Translations under genes and position numbers: made by a program
Shown here: piece by piece, positions 37,222 to 45,354 of the stretch
How positions within the stretch are numbered: position 1 is the stretch's first letter
Layout of the letters: each line of letters starts with the position of its first letter
The notes under the pieces: generated by a model
Seen by the model: only the letters and a program-made list of their open reading frames with translations
The model's database searches: none
Told to the model about the DNA's origin: nothing
Source of the DNA: Mediterraneibacter massiliensis
GTDB lineage: Bacteria > Bacillota > Clostridia > Lachnospirales > Lachnospiraceae
Assembly: GCF_001487105.1 (NCBI RefSeq)
Contig: NZ_LN913001.1
Location: 1,505,902 to 1,569,901 of the forward strand
Direction of reading: 5' to 3'
DNA: 64,000 bases

Positions 37222-37686
37222 ATGAAAGCAGCAATATTTATAGTGGATACAGGTATGTATAAAGCAAAGGCAGAAAGTGCGTCAGCAGCAGCGATGAAGA
37301 GAATGCTTGTTCAGGTGGGGTTTGAAGTAAAAGCAGTGGGAGCCCTTCCACAGGAAAAAGCGTTAGTGTCATCTGTCCTGCGCAAGCTTGCGGACACAGG
37401 AGCCGTAGATCTGATACTGACAACGGGAGCCTGCGGATACAGGGCTTCAGATTGTGCGCCGGATGCCCTGGCAGAGGCTGCGGACAGGCTGCTCCCCGGA
37501 ATACCGGAAGCGGTACGGGCATATATGATCCGATATTCCAAAAAAGCGCTGTTAGATCGCAGTGCTGCCGGCATCAGAAAAAAGACGCTGATCGTGAACC
37601 TTCCGGACAGTGCAAAAGCAGCAAAAGAAGGATTGGAATATATCCTTCCGGAATTGGTGCAGATAGTGGAGACAATGAAGATATGA
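37222..37686 (+). CDS. MoaB/Mog-fold protein
   Basis: 154 residues with the molybdopterin-binding fold: AIFIVDTGMYKAKAESASAAA at the start and LILTTGACGYRASDCAPDA in place of the usual TGGTG..RDxTPEA motif. The GG of the motif is replaced by GA, while the Asp and Pro are kept, so adenylyltransferase activity is uncertain. No other molybdenum cofactor genes are in the window. AAAGGGG is about 9 bases before the ATG at 37222. The stop overlaps the next start (ATGA). Confidence 0.78.
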   Translation: MKAAIFIVDTGMYKAKAESASAAAMKRMLVQVGFEVKAVGALPQEKALVSSVLRKLADTGAVDLILTTGACGYRASDCAPDALAEAADRLLPGIPEAVRAYMIRYSKKALLDRSAAGIRKKTLIVNLPDSAKAAKEGLEYILPELVQIVETMKI

Positions 37687-38369
37687 TGAAAGTACTATAT
37701 TTAGCACACAGTGGTTTTCTTGTTGAAATGGAAACAGCGTATTTCCTGTTTGATTATTATAAAGGGGAGCTTCCGAAGATCGATACGAAAAAGGAGTTCT
37801 ATGTATTTGCAAGCCATGCGCATTACGATCATTTTCAGAAAGAGATTTTTATACTGCAGGAAACGATTCCGAAGATCCAGTATATTCTTTCTGCCGATAT
37901 ACAGGTAAATGAGAAAGGCAACATTCTCTTTGTAAATCCGGGAGAGCAAAGAAGGATAGGAAGACTTAGGATAGAGACACTGCGTTCTACAGATGAAGGG
38001 GTGGCTTTTCTGCTCCATTATGCGGGGAAAACGATCTATCATGCAGGGGATTTAAACTGGTGGCATTGGGAAGGAGAAACCCAGAAGTATAACACACAGA
38101 TGAGAAGATCTTATCAGCAGGAGATTAATAAACTGCAGAAAGAGAAAATAGATGTTGCCTTTGTACCAGTGGATCCCAGACTAGGAGAACAGTATTGTTT
38201 AGGATTGGACTGCTTTATGAAAAGAACAGATACAAAAGTGGTATTCCCGATGCATTTTTGGGAAAAGTATGATATTTTTCACAGGCTGTCTCTTGAGCAG
38301 TGCACAAAGGAGTATTTGGATAAGATCCAGATTATAGAAAAAGAAGGACAGATATTTTCTTTAGAATAG
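37683..38369 (+). CDS. MBL-fold metal-dependent hydrolase
   Basis: 228 residues with the zinc motif SHAHYDHF near residue 41 and GDLNWWHW (~121) as the later metal Asp; HFWEKY near the end probably gives the last His. This resembles the UPF0173/UlaG-like branch of the metallo-beta-lactamase superfamily; substrate unknown. Translation is coupled to the MoaB-like gene by ATGA. An ORF reaching back to 37452 is open in this frame but overlaps the upstream gene almost entirely and has no family match. Confidence 0.85.
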   Translation: MMKVLYLAHSGFLVEMETAYFLFDYYKGELPKIDTKKEFYVFASHAHYDHFQKEIFILQETIPKIQYILSADIQVNEKGNILFVNPGEQRRIGRLRIETLRSTDEGVAFLLHYAGKTIYHAGDLNWWHWEGETQKYNTQMRRSYQQEINKLQKEKIDVAFVPVDPRLGEQYCLGLDCFMKRTDTKVVFPMHFWEKYDIFHRLSLEQCTKEYLDKIQIIEKEGQIFSLE

Positions 38370-38415
38370 AGAATGAACTGTAGAATGAATCAGTGAAAAG
38401 AAAGGAATAAAGCGT

Positions 38416-38895
38416 ATGCTTGTGAAAATATATACAGATGGCGCTGCACGGGGGAACCCAGATGGACCGGGGGGATATGGAACCGTATTGGAGTATGTAG
38501 ATACAAAAGGAGAATTGCATATAAAAGAGTTATCGCAGGGGTATGTCCGCACGACCAATAACCGGATGGAACTGATGGCGGTGATCGCCGGACTGGAGGC
38601 ACTGAACCGTGCGTGTGAAGTGGAGGTATATTCGGATTCAAAATATGTGGTAGATGCTTTTAATCAGCACTGGGTGGACAGTTGGCTGAAAAAGGGCTGG
38701 AAACGAGGAAAAAATGAACCGGTAAAAAATATAGATCTGTGGAAGAGGCTGCTGTCTGCTAAGGAGAAGCATCAGGTGCGTTTTTGCTGGGTAAAGGGGC
38801 ATGACGGACATCCACAGAATGAACGCTGTGATACACTGGCGACGACAGCGGCGGACGGAACAGCATTGATCGTGGATGAAGGGGTAGACATGTAG
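38416..38895 (+). CDS. rnhA: Ribonuclease HI
   Basis: Degrades RNA in RNA-DNA hybrids. 159 residues with the four acidic catalytic residues in place: Asp8 (IYTDGAARGNP), Glu52 (NRMELMAV), Asp74 (YSDSKYV) and Asp139 (NERCDTLA). The basic protrusion (DSWLKKGWKRGKNEPVKN) is present, as in E. coli RNase HI. AAAGGAAT precedes the ATG. The RNase P RNA promoter overlaps its stop codon. Confidence 0.96.
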   Translation: MLVKIYTDGAARGNPDGPGGYGTVLEYVDTKGELHIKELSQGYVRTTNNRMELMAVIAGLEALNRACEVEVYSDSKYVVDAFNQHWVDSWLKKGWKRGKNEPVKNIDLWKRLLSAKEKHQVRFCWVKGHDGHPQNERCDTLATTAADGTALIVDEGVDM

Positions 38896-38913
38896 AGGAA
38901 GTTATAGTATAAT
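38885..38913 (+). promoter_or_regulatory. Promoter of rnpB
   Basis: TAGACA (38885-38890), 17-base spacer, TATAAT (38908-38913). The -35 lies inside the last codons of rnhA. Confidence 0.8.
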
Positions 38914-38926
38914 TTGAAATTGTGTT

Positions 38927-39293
38927 AAGTAAGACAGACAATCGCGGCTGACTGCGCAGGCAGCAGACGAGGAAAGTCCGGGCTTCATAGGGCAGGATGC
39001 CGGATAACGTCCGGTGGAGGTGACTCCAAGGAAAGTGCAACAGAAATAAACCGCCAGTGAGCGTTTTCAGGGTATACCTGGGAACTGTCAGCTGGTAAGG
39101 GTGGAAAGGCAGTGTAAGAGACTACCGCCTTGCTGGTAACAGGAAGGGCATATGTAAACCCCATCCGAAGCAAGACTAGACAGAAGCGATGTGGCGGCCC
39201 GTCACGCTTCAGGTAAGTCGCTTGAGCCCCGCGGCGACGCTGGGCCTAGATAGATGATTGTCCAACGACATAACCCGGCTTATCGTCTTGCTT
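38927..39293 (+). ncRNA. rnpB: RNase P RNA (bacterial class A-like)
   Basis: Catalytic RNA that matures tRNA 5' ends. The terminal P1 helix pairs AAGTAAGAC (38927-38935) with GTCTTGCTT (39285-39293), including one G-U. Universal elements are visible: GAGGAAAGTCCGGGC (CR-I), the AACAGAAA segment, GGTAAGGGTGGAAAGG, and ACATAACCCGGCTTA near the 3' end. Length about 367 bases is normal. Boundaries are set by P1 and may differ by a few bases. Confidence 0.95.
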
Positions 39294-39374
39294 AATATAC
39301 AGTTATCACACAATCATTCTTTCGAATACTTCCGTAGTGTTAGCTCAATTCCGCTTACGCTTTATTTCGTTATT

Positions 39375-39480
39375 GGCTATCGCCGAATGAAAAAGAACAG
39401 CTCACACCCTGTTTACATGCAAGTATGATACAGGGCATGAGCTGTTCTTTTCGCACTGCTTGTTGCTTCGTTAAATATAT
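39375..39480. repeat. Palindromic repeat with bidirectional terminator
   Basis: A 14-bp perfect inverted repeat AAAAGAACAGCTCA (39391-39404) with 39438-39451 contains an inner CCCTGT/ACAGGG pair and ends in T-runs on both strands. It can end rnpB and, on the other strand, pyrBI. Its outer flanks (39375-39395 and 39448-39480) match the outer flanks of the IS1182 element at 25661-25681 (18 of 21) and 27469-27501 (28 of 33), so this is one of at least two copies of a dispersed repeat. Confidence 0.8.
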
Positions 39481-39482
39481 AA

Positions 39483-39920
39483 TTACAAACTATATTTTTC
39501 TTCGCAGTATTTACAACGGTATGTCTGTTTTTCTTCATCTGTCAGGACGAAAACATGATCTAGGCCTTGTTCAATGGAAGTGATGCATCTCGGGTTTTTA
39601 CAGCGGATGACATTGGTGATCTCTTTTGGAAGATGAAGTTCTTTTTTAGACACGATCTCTTCATTCTCAATGATGTTTACTGTGATGTTATGATCGATGA
39701 ATCCAAGTATATCCAGATCCATGAAGTCAATGGGGCATTCGATCTTCATAATATCCTTTTTTCCCATTTTTGTGCTTTTTGCATTTTTAATGATCGCGAC
39801 ACAACAGTCTAATTTATCCAAATGCAAATATTTGTAGATTTCCATACTTTTGCCGGCCTCAATATGGTCGAGTACAAAACCTTCAGAAATACGTCCTACA
39901 TTTAAAGTATTTTTAACCAT
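39483..39920 (-). CDS. pyrI: Aspartate carbamoyltransferase regulatory chain
   Basis: Regulatory subunit that binds nucleotides and the catalytic trimers of ATCase. 145 residues. The N-terminal allosteric domain has VGRISEGFVLDHIEAGKS, and the C-terminal zinc domain has CKNPRC and CKYC, the four Cys that contact PyrB. It follows pyrB by 16 bases. Presence of pyrI implies ATCase of the allosteric class B type. Confidence 0.95.
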   Translation of the reverse strand: MVKNTLNVGRISEGFVLDHIEAGKSMEIYKYLHLDKLDCCVAIIKNAKSTKMGKKDIMKIECPIDFMDLDILGFIDHNITVNIIENEEIVSKKELHLPKEITNVIRCKNPRCITSIEQGLDHVFVLTDEEKQTYRCKYCEEKYSL

Positions 39921-39936
39921 AATTATCTCCTTTACG

Positions 39937-40857
39937 TTAGTCTACATGAATATCAAGCAGAGTGAGGATCAAAGCCATGCGCACATAAACGCCGTACTGC
40001 ACCTGCTTAAAATATGCTGCTCTGGGATCGTCATCCACTTCAACGCTTATTTCATTGACACGCGGAAGCGGATGGAGAACATACATGTCAGAAGGAGCCA
40101 GGCGCATTTTCTTTTGATCCAATATATAGAAATCTTTCATGCGAACATAATCTTCTTCGTTGAAAAAGCGCTCTCTTTGGACTCGTGTCATATATAAAAT
40201 ATCAAGTTCAGGCATAGCTTCTTCCAGACGGACAACCTCTTTATAAGGAATGTTCAGTTTATCCAATACATCGTGACGCATATATCCAGGCAGGCGCAAC
40301 TCTTCTGGTGAAATAAGAATAAAACGGATGCCGGGATAGCGCACAAGAGCATGGATGAGAGAATGAACGGTACGTCCGAATTTTAAGTCGCCGCACAGAC
40401 CGATGGTCATGTTGTCAAGCCGTCCTTTGACGTTTAAGATTGTCAAGAGGTCAGTCAGGGTCTGCGTAGGATGCTGATGTCCGCCGTCCCCGGCATTGAT
40501 GACTGGGATCGAGGAATGTTGGCTGGCTACCATCGGGGCACCTTCTTTAGGATGACGCATAGCACATATATCTGCATAGCAGGAAATTGTGCGGATCGTA
40601 TCAGACACACTTTCCCCTTTCGCGGCAGAACTGGAGTCAGCAGAAGAAAAACCCATGATACTGCCGCCTAAGTTCAGCATAGCCGCCTCGTGGCTCAAAC
40701 GAGTACGTGTACTCGGTTCATAAAACAGTGTGGCAAGTTTCTTTCCGGCGCAGGCATGTGCGTATTTTTCAGGATGTTTTTCAATATCCTGTGCCAGATT
40801 CAACAGTTTGTCCAGTTCTTCCACAGAAAAATCCAATGGACTCATTAAATGTCTCAT
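39937..40857 (-). CDS. pyrB: Aspartate carbamoyltransferase catalytic chain
   Basis: Second step of pyrimidine synthesis: carbamoyl phosphate plus aspartate to carbamoyl aspartate. 306 residues. The carbamoyl phosphate site [16 protein letters not shown] is at about 50-65, with [13 protein letters not shown] near 130, [11 protein letters not shown] and the C-terminal HPLPRVNEI (aspartate side). AGGAGG lies upstream on the minus strand. It is 46 bases downstream of the nitroreductase gene and may share its transcript; no PyrR-binding leader or attenuator fits that short gap. Confidence 0.97.
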   Translation of the reverse strand: MRHLMSPLDFSVEELDKLLNLAQDIEKHPEKYAHACAGKKLATLFYEPSTRTRLSHEAAMLNLGGSIMGFSSADSSSAAKGESVSDTIRTISCYADICAMRHPKEGAPMVASQHSSIPVINAGDGGHQHPTQTLTDLLTILNVKGRLDNMTIGLCGDLKFGRTVHSLIHALVRYPGIRFILISPEELRLPGYMRHDVLDKLNIPYKEVVRLEEAMPELDILYMTRVQRERFFNEEDYVRMKDFYILDQKKMRLAPSDMYVLHPLPRVNEISVEVDDDPRAAYFKQVQYGVYVRMALILTLLDIHVD

Positions 40858-40903
40858 AAATAAAATATCCTCCTATTTTTTGCCGGTAACAGCCGGTAGT
40901 TTT

Positions 40904-41440
40904 TTATCTGTATGTACGCAAGTCTTCCAGGGATCTGCGTTGAGGAGCTTCAGGTTCTATGGCTGGATATCCGACTGCGATCAGAGCAGCCAGCTCCTGT
41001 TCTTTAGGAATGTCAAGAAGGCTTGCAATCCCATCTTCATCGAAAATTCCCATGATCACAGTTCCCAGACCCTGTTCTTTTGCGGCGAGACAGAAGGACT
41101 GCGCGCATATACCCGCGTCGAACATCTGCCAGCGGTCTCCTTTTTGGGTAGAAAAAGAACCATCTCGTTCATAACCACAACGCCCTTTTATAAAAGTCAG
41201 TGCGACCAGCATAGGGACCTGGCTGATGATCTTAGAATTATATGCAGGCACATACTGATCAGCAATCTGCTTTAAAATAGAAGTGTCTTCAATTAAAATA
41301 TAACGGGTGATTTGGGTATTTTTCCAAGAAGGGGAATAAGAAACAGTTGAAATAATAGAATCCATAATAGAATGATCGATCCGATCCGGTTTGTATCTGC
41401 GGATACTTCTTCGAGTTTTAATACATTCCGTGATATTCAT
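40904..41440 (-). CDS. Nitroreductase family protein
   Basis: FMN-dependent NAD(P)H oxidoreductase fold, 178 residues. ITECIKTRRSIRRYKPD is the usual FMN phosphate-binding start; YSPSWKNTQ and GLGTVIMGIFDEDGIAS are further family landmarks. GGGAGG lies 8 bases before the ATG at 41440. Physiological substrate unknown. It is upstream of pyrBI on the same strand, which may be simple co-transcription. Confidence 0.88.
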   Translation of the reverse strand: MNITECIKTRRSIRRYKPDRIDHSIMDSIISTVSYSPSWKNTQITRYILIEDTSILKQIADQYVPAYNSKIISQVPMLVALTFIKGRCGYERDGSFSTQKGDRWQMFDAGICAQSFCLAAKEQGLGTVIMGIFDEDGIASLLDIPKEQELAALIAVGYPAIEPEAPQRRSLEDLRTYR

Positions 41441-41509
41441 ATATGTAACCTCCCTGTCTGAAAACACAAGTCTTAGAAGAAAGACCTGCGGGAAAATTTC
41501 CTTCCTCTA

Positions 41510-41538
41510 ATAATATACTATCTATAAAAGATTTTCAA
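41510..41538 (-). promoter_or_regulatory. Promoter of the nitroreductase-pyrBI unit
   Basis: On the minus strand TTGAAA (41538-41533), a 17-base spacer and TATTAT (41515-41510), about 70 bases before the nitroreductase start. Confidence 0.55.
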
Positions 41539-41578
41539 CTGGAAATTTTCAAGCTTCAGAACAGGGGATTTACAAGAT

Positions 41579-41956
41579 CTAGGACAGGAATTTCTCGAAA
41601 ATAAGACCGGCTCCAAACCAAAGCGGGGCATAGTCGAAGCGTATCACGCCGTTTACATTAAAACGAGAGTCTGTGTAATCCCAGGGACAGGCGTGATGCT
41701 TTTTTAAGATCATACCGGTCGTATACTCGCCGGCGAAAATACAGCAGGCATATATACTTCCGCGCAGGAGGGGATTTCTCCCTTTTAACAGACGACAGAC
41801 AGGCGCTAAAAGACATGCCATGCCATAGATTGGGAACATCCAGATAGAAGTATGCGCCGTAAGGGTATGCTCTTTGTTTTGCAGGGAATGAAGCCCTGTA
41901 AAAAGGATTTCCATGCACCATCCAAGGGTGCCGCATAAGATAAATTTATTCTTCAT
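41579..41956 (-). CDS. CmpB-type (putative ABC-transporter type IV) small membrane protein
   Basis: 125 residues with about three to four membrane helices. Conserved family stretches are LGWCMEILFTG, SIWMFPIYGMACLLAP, GEYTTGMILKKH and CPWDYTDSRFNVNGVIRFDYAPLW (given here in part). These match the family called putative ABC-transporter type IV, whose transport role has not been demonstrated. No ATPase partner lies beside it. It stands alone, divergent from pheA. Confidence 0.82.
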   Translation of the reverse strand: MKNKFILCGTLGWCMEILFTGLHSLQNKEHTLTAHTSIWMFPIYGMACLLAPVCRLLKGRNPLLRGSIYACCIFAGEYTTGMILKKHHACPWDYTDSRFNVNGVIRFDYAPLWFGAGLIFEKFLS

Positions 41957-42003
41957 AAGAAAAAGTATGAGTTAGAAACGTAGATTTTATGCCTGAAATG
42001 TAT

Positions 42004-42009
42004 TATAAT
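42004..42009 (+). promoter_or_regulatory. Probable -10 element of the pheA promoter
   Basis: Perfect TATAAT (42004-42009), 31 bases before the pheA start. The matching -35 region (TAGATT, 41981-41986, 17-base spacer) is weak. No T-box or leader peptide is seen. Confidence 0.5.
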
Positions 42010-42040
42010 GTGATTTAGTTTTTGAAAAAGGAGAAAAAGG

Positions 42041-43171
42041 ATGGCAACACTTGAGGAATTAAGAGATCAATTAGATAAGATAGACAATGAGATCGTTCAA
42101 TTATATGAAAAACGGATGCAGGTCTGCAGTGAAGTCGGGGAATTTAAGATCCAGACTGGACGAAAGGTATTTGACCGTACAAGGGAGAAAAATAAACTAA
42201 CAGATGTGGCGTCCAAAGTATCCGGGGAATTTAATAAAAAAGGGATCCAGGAGCTGTATCAACAGCTTATGTCCATGAGCAGAAAACTGCAGTATCAGCA
42301 GCTTGTTTCGGCAGGGGCACTTGGAAGATTGCCGTTTATTCAGGTGGATTCCCTTGAAAAAGATTCTGCCAGAGTTGTTTTTCAAGGGGTGGAAGGAGCC
42401 TATGGGCAGGCAGCAATGCAGAAATATTTTGGGAAAAACGTAAATAGTTTTCATGTGCGGACATTTCGTGATGCAATGGAGGCGATAGAGGAAGGTGCCG
42501 CAGACTATGCAGTGTTACCTATTGAGAATTCTTCCGCGGGAGCAGTAAACGAGATGTATGATCTGTTGGATGAATTTGAAAATTATATTGTGGCAGAGAC
42601 GGTCATCCCCATTACCAATACTCTTGCAGGAGTGCCGGGCGCTTCTCTTACAGATATAAAGAGAGTATATTCTAAGGCAGAGGCTTTGATGCAGACTTCC
42701 AGATTTCTGGATAAACATGCAGACTGGCAGCAGATCAGTGTGGTCAATACGGCGATCGCAGCGAAAAAGATATTGGAGGATCGGGATAAAACACAGGCGG
42801 CTGTATGCAGCGCATATGCGGCTAAGATATACGGTCTGTCATCTTTGATAGAGGAAATAAATAACGAACCAAATAATTCGACGCGTTTTATCGTGGTCAC
42901 AAATCAGAAAATATTCTTAAAAGAAGCGAATAAGATCAGTATTTGTTTTGAATTGCCCCATGAAAGCGGGTCGCTGTATACGATTCTTTCTCATTTTATA
43001 TATAACGATTTAAATATGACAAAGATCGAATCTCGTCCTATGGAAGGGAGAAACTGGGAATACCGTTTTTTTGTTGATTTTGAGGGAAATATGGCAGAAC
43101 CGGCTGTGAAGAACGCGATCCGGGGACTCAGAGAGGAAGCAAGAAATCTAAAAATTTTGGGGAATTATTAA
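42041..43171 (+). CDS. pheA: Bifunctional chorismate mutase / prephenate dehydratase
   Basis: Chorismate to prephenate to phenylpyruvate, the phenylalanine branch. 376 residues. AroQ-type chorismate mutase domain at 1-90 (LRDQLDKIDNEIVQLYEKRM). Prephenate dehydratase at about 108-285 begins VVFQGVEGAYGQAAM and ends with the catalytic NNSTRFIVV. A C-terminal ACT domain (ICFELPHESGSLYTIL) gives feedback inhibition by phenylalanine, including the ESRP-like motif IESRPMEGRNWEY. AAAGGAG precedes the ATG. The DUF815 gene follows at 16 bases. Confidence 0.96.
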   Translation: MATLEELRDQLDKIDNEIVQLYEKRMQVCSEVGEFKIQTGRKVFDRTREKNKLTDVASKVSGEFNKKGIQELYQQLMSMSRKLQYQQLVSAGALGRLPFIQVDSLEKDSARVVFQGVEGAYGQAAMQKYFGKNVNSFHVRTFRDAMEAIEEGAADYAVLPIENSSAGAVNEMYDLLDEFENYIVAETVIPITNTLAGVPGASLTDIKRVYSKAEALMQTSRFLDKHADWQQISVVNTAIAAKKILEDRDKTQAAVCSAYAAKIYGLSSLIEEINNEPNNSTRFIVVTNQKIFLKEANKISICFELPHESGSLYTILSHFIYNDLNMTKIESRPMEGRNWEYRFFVDFEGNMAEPAVKNAIRGLREEARNLKILGNY

Positions 43172-43187
43172 CAGGTGAGGAAGAACA

Positions 43188-44498
43188 ATGAGAACAAACG
43201 AACTAATGCTGTACAAGCATATGGATTATGAAAAAGTCTTAAAAGATATGACTTTTTTAATGGAGAATTATCATAACAGTTATTATAATATAGAGGATCT
43301 GCGAGGGCTTCTTTTTGACTGCATGAATGAAATCTTAGAAATTTCTACAAGTCATGGATTTGAGGGTAACTTATGGCATACATATCTTACTTTTCTGCTG
43401 GCAAATGATGAGAATGCCTACAGCACTTCATGCGAAATTGTCGGTAAAGTTAAGGGCAGTATCAATACGATCGCGGAACATGACTTCGCTATTTTTAAAG
43501 AATTATTTGATTATGATTTTCAGCCCATGGAGAATGCGCTGAAGGCAGAGTGCCTGTCAGTATTGTTTTCTTATCAAAATGGAAATAACGGAGGCAAGAT
43601 TTTTAACCGCCGTATCCGGGACAGGATCTGCGACCTTAGCCGATCTCTTGGAAAAGCAGAGTCAATAGAAGCATTTCAGGATAAACTGACGGAGTTTTAC
43701 AAAGAATTCGGTGTAGGAAAATTAGGACTTCACAAGGCGTTTCGGATAGAACATGAAGAAGGAGAAAAGCCATCGATCGTTCCGATTACGAATATTGCAC
43801 ATGTACATCTGGACAATCTGGTCGGTTATGAGATTGCCAAGAAAAAGCTGATCGATAATACGAAAGCGTTTGTGGAGGGGCGCCGCGCAAATAATTGTCT
43901 CCTCTACGGCGATGCGGGGACTGGGAAATCTTCTTCTATCAAAGCAATTTTAAATCAATATTATGATCAGGGACTGCGCATGATCGAAGTTTATAAACAT
44001 CAGTTTCAAGACTTAAACGATGTGATCGCGCAGATTAAAAACAGAAATTATAAATTTATCATCTATATGGATGATCTGTCTTTTGAAGAATTTGAAATCG
44101 AATACAAATACCTGAAGGCTGTGATCGAAGGCGGATTGGAGCGAAAACCGGAAAATGTCTTGATCTATGCCACCTCGAACCGCAGGCATCTTGTAAGAGA
44201 GACTTTCAGAGATAAAGCAGACAGAGATGAAGAACTTCACACGAATGATACAGTACAGGAAAAGCTGTCTTTAGTGGCAAGGTTTGGCGTAACGATTTAT
44301 TTTGGTTCTCCGGATAAAAAAGAATTTCAGAAGATCGTAAAAGAACTGGCGAAGACAAATAATATCACTATGGCGGAGGAAAAGCTTCTTCTAGAAGCGA
44401 ATAAGTGGGAATTATCCCATGGAGGAATGACAGGCAGGACAGCCCAGCAGTTTATTGATTATCTGCTTGGACAGGAACAAGAAACTGTCAGAAATTAG
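43188..44498 (+). CDS. DUF815 AAA-type ATPase
   Basis: 436 residues. The N-terminal ~200 residues are helical and not recognised. The C-terminal DUF815 module has Walker A GDAGTGKSS near residue 246, Walker B FIIYMDDLSFEEFE and an arginine-rich sensor region (ATSNRRHLVRETFRDK). DUF815 proteins are AAA+-like ATPases of unknown target. AGGTGAGG precedes the ATG. Co-directional with pheA and the lipoprotein gene. Confidence 0.88.
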   Translation: MRTNELMLYKHMDYEKVLKDMTFLMENYHNSYYNIEDLRGLLFDCMNEILEISTSHGFEGNLWHTYLTFLLANDENAYSTSCEIVGKVKGSINTIAEHDFAIFKELFDYDFQPMENALKAECLSVLFSYQNGNNGGKIFNRRIRDRICDLSRSLGKAESIEAFQDKLTEFYKEFGVGKLGLHKAFRIEHEEGEKPSIVPITNIAHVHLDNLVGYEIAKKKLIDNTKAFVEGRRANNCLLYGDAGTGKSSSIKAILNQYYDQGLRMIEVYKHQFQDLNDVIAQIKNRNYKFIIYMDDLSFEEFEIEYKYLKAVIEGGLERKPENVLIYATSNRRHLVRETFRDKADRDEELHTNDTVQEKLSLVARFGVTIYFGSPDKKEFQKIVKELAKTNNITMAEEKLLLEANKWELSHGGMTGRTAQQFIDYLLGQEQETVRN

Positions 44499-44512
44499 AA
44501 AAGAGAGAGTAT

Positions 44513-45337
44513 ATGAAGCAAAATAGAAAGAAAAAACACATTGCTTCAGTCCTTTGTATGATCGTTTTATTATGCACAGGAGTGACAGTCCTGACAGGCT
44601 GCAGGCAGGAAACATCGAAAAAGCTGGTAGACAGCGCGGCAAAAAACATGGAGAAAGAGGAATCTTTTGCAAATACGGTGAAGCTGGATATAGGAGTGGA
44701 AACTGTAGTAGACAGCAGGGGGATATCCATGGAGATGGATATGGAGTCCACTGCCCGTCCAAAAGCAGGACATGCAAAGGGAACCGCAAAAGTGCATGTA
44801 AAAGGCGCGGAGGTTGCCAGCGATATAGAAATTTATCAGGTGACAGAAGGAGAAAAACACGTAACATACAGCAGTATTTATGGAGAGTGGATGAAAGAAG
44901 AAGCAGATACTTCTGCGCAGATTGGAGTCAATGAAAGTTTTTTTCAGTCTGCAAAAGAACACATGGAAGAATTTCATCTGTCTGGAGAGACTGTGGAGGT
45001 GGAGGGACAAGAGTGCTATCAGATGTATGGAAATATTCCATGCAAAGAATTGACAGATTTTTTGGGGAAAGAAATGATCTATGCGTTTGGACTTTTGGAA
45101 CTGCCGGACATGGAAACAATAGAAAATATGGAAATTCCTGTGACTTTTGATGTATATAAAAAAGAAATGCTTCCGGCAAGGATGATCGTAGACATGAAAG
45201 AAGCGGTGGATGGTCTGTATGACTCCTATGGGCAGGGGGAAAATGTAAAAGATTTTACGATTGAACTTGTCTTCAGAAAGTATGGAGAAATCGAAAAAAT
45301 ACAGGTGCCTGTGGAAGTGAAAGAAGCGGCGGAGTAA
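44513..45337 (+). CDS. Lipoprotein (DUF6612-like)
   Basis: 274 residues. The signal peptide has a basic start (KQNRKKKH), a hydrophobic core and a lipobox VLTGC, so Cys ~30 is the lipidated residue and the protein is anchored outside the cytoplasmic membrane. The mature part is an LppX/LolA-like beta-rich domain (EESFANTVKLDIGVE, IYGEWMKEEAD). A role in binding a hydrophobic ligand is an inference from that fold. Its stop codon lies in a hairpin shared with the convergent rqcH gene. Confidence 0.82.
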   Translation: MKQNRKKKHIASVLCMIVLLCTGVTVLTGCRQETSKKLVDSAAKNMEKEESFANTVKLDIGVETVVDSRGISMEMDMESTARPKAGHAKGTAKVHVKGAEVASDIEIYQVTEGEKHVTYSSIYGEWMKEEADTSAQIGVNESFFQSAKEHMEEFHLSGETVEVEGQECYQMYGNIPCKELTDFLGKEMIYAFGLLELPDMETIENMEIPVTFDVYKKEMLPARMIVDMKEAVDGLYDSYGQGENVKDFTIELVFRKYGEIEKIQVPVEVKEAAE

Positions 45338-45354
45338 ATGTTACTCCGCCCTTT
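45328..45354. terminator. Bidirectional terminator overlapping two stop codons
   Basis: GGCGGAGTAA-ATG-TTACTCCGCC, a perfect 10-bp stem. It contains the TAA of the lipoprotein gene (45335-45337) and the TAA of rqcH on the other strand (45341-45343). T-rich tails follow on both strands. Confidence 0.9.

Noticed and set aside
37452..37682. 77-residue N-terminal extension of the MBL hydrolase
   Set aside because: It lies in another frame of the MoaB-like gene, and the MBL fold begins exactly at the ATGA-overlapping start at 37683.
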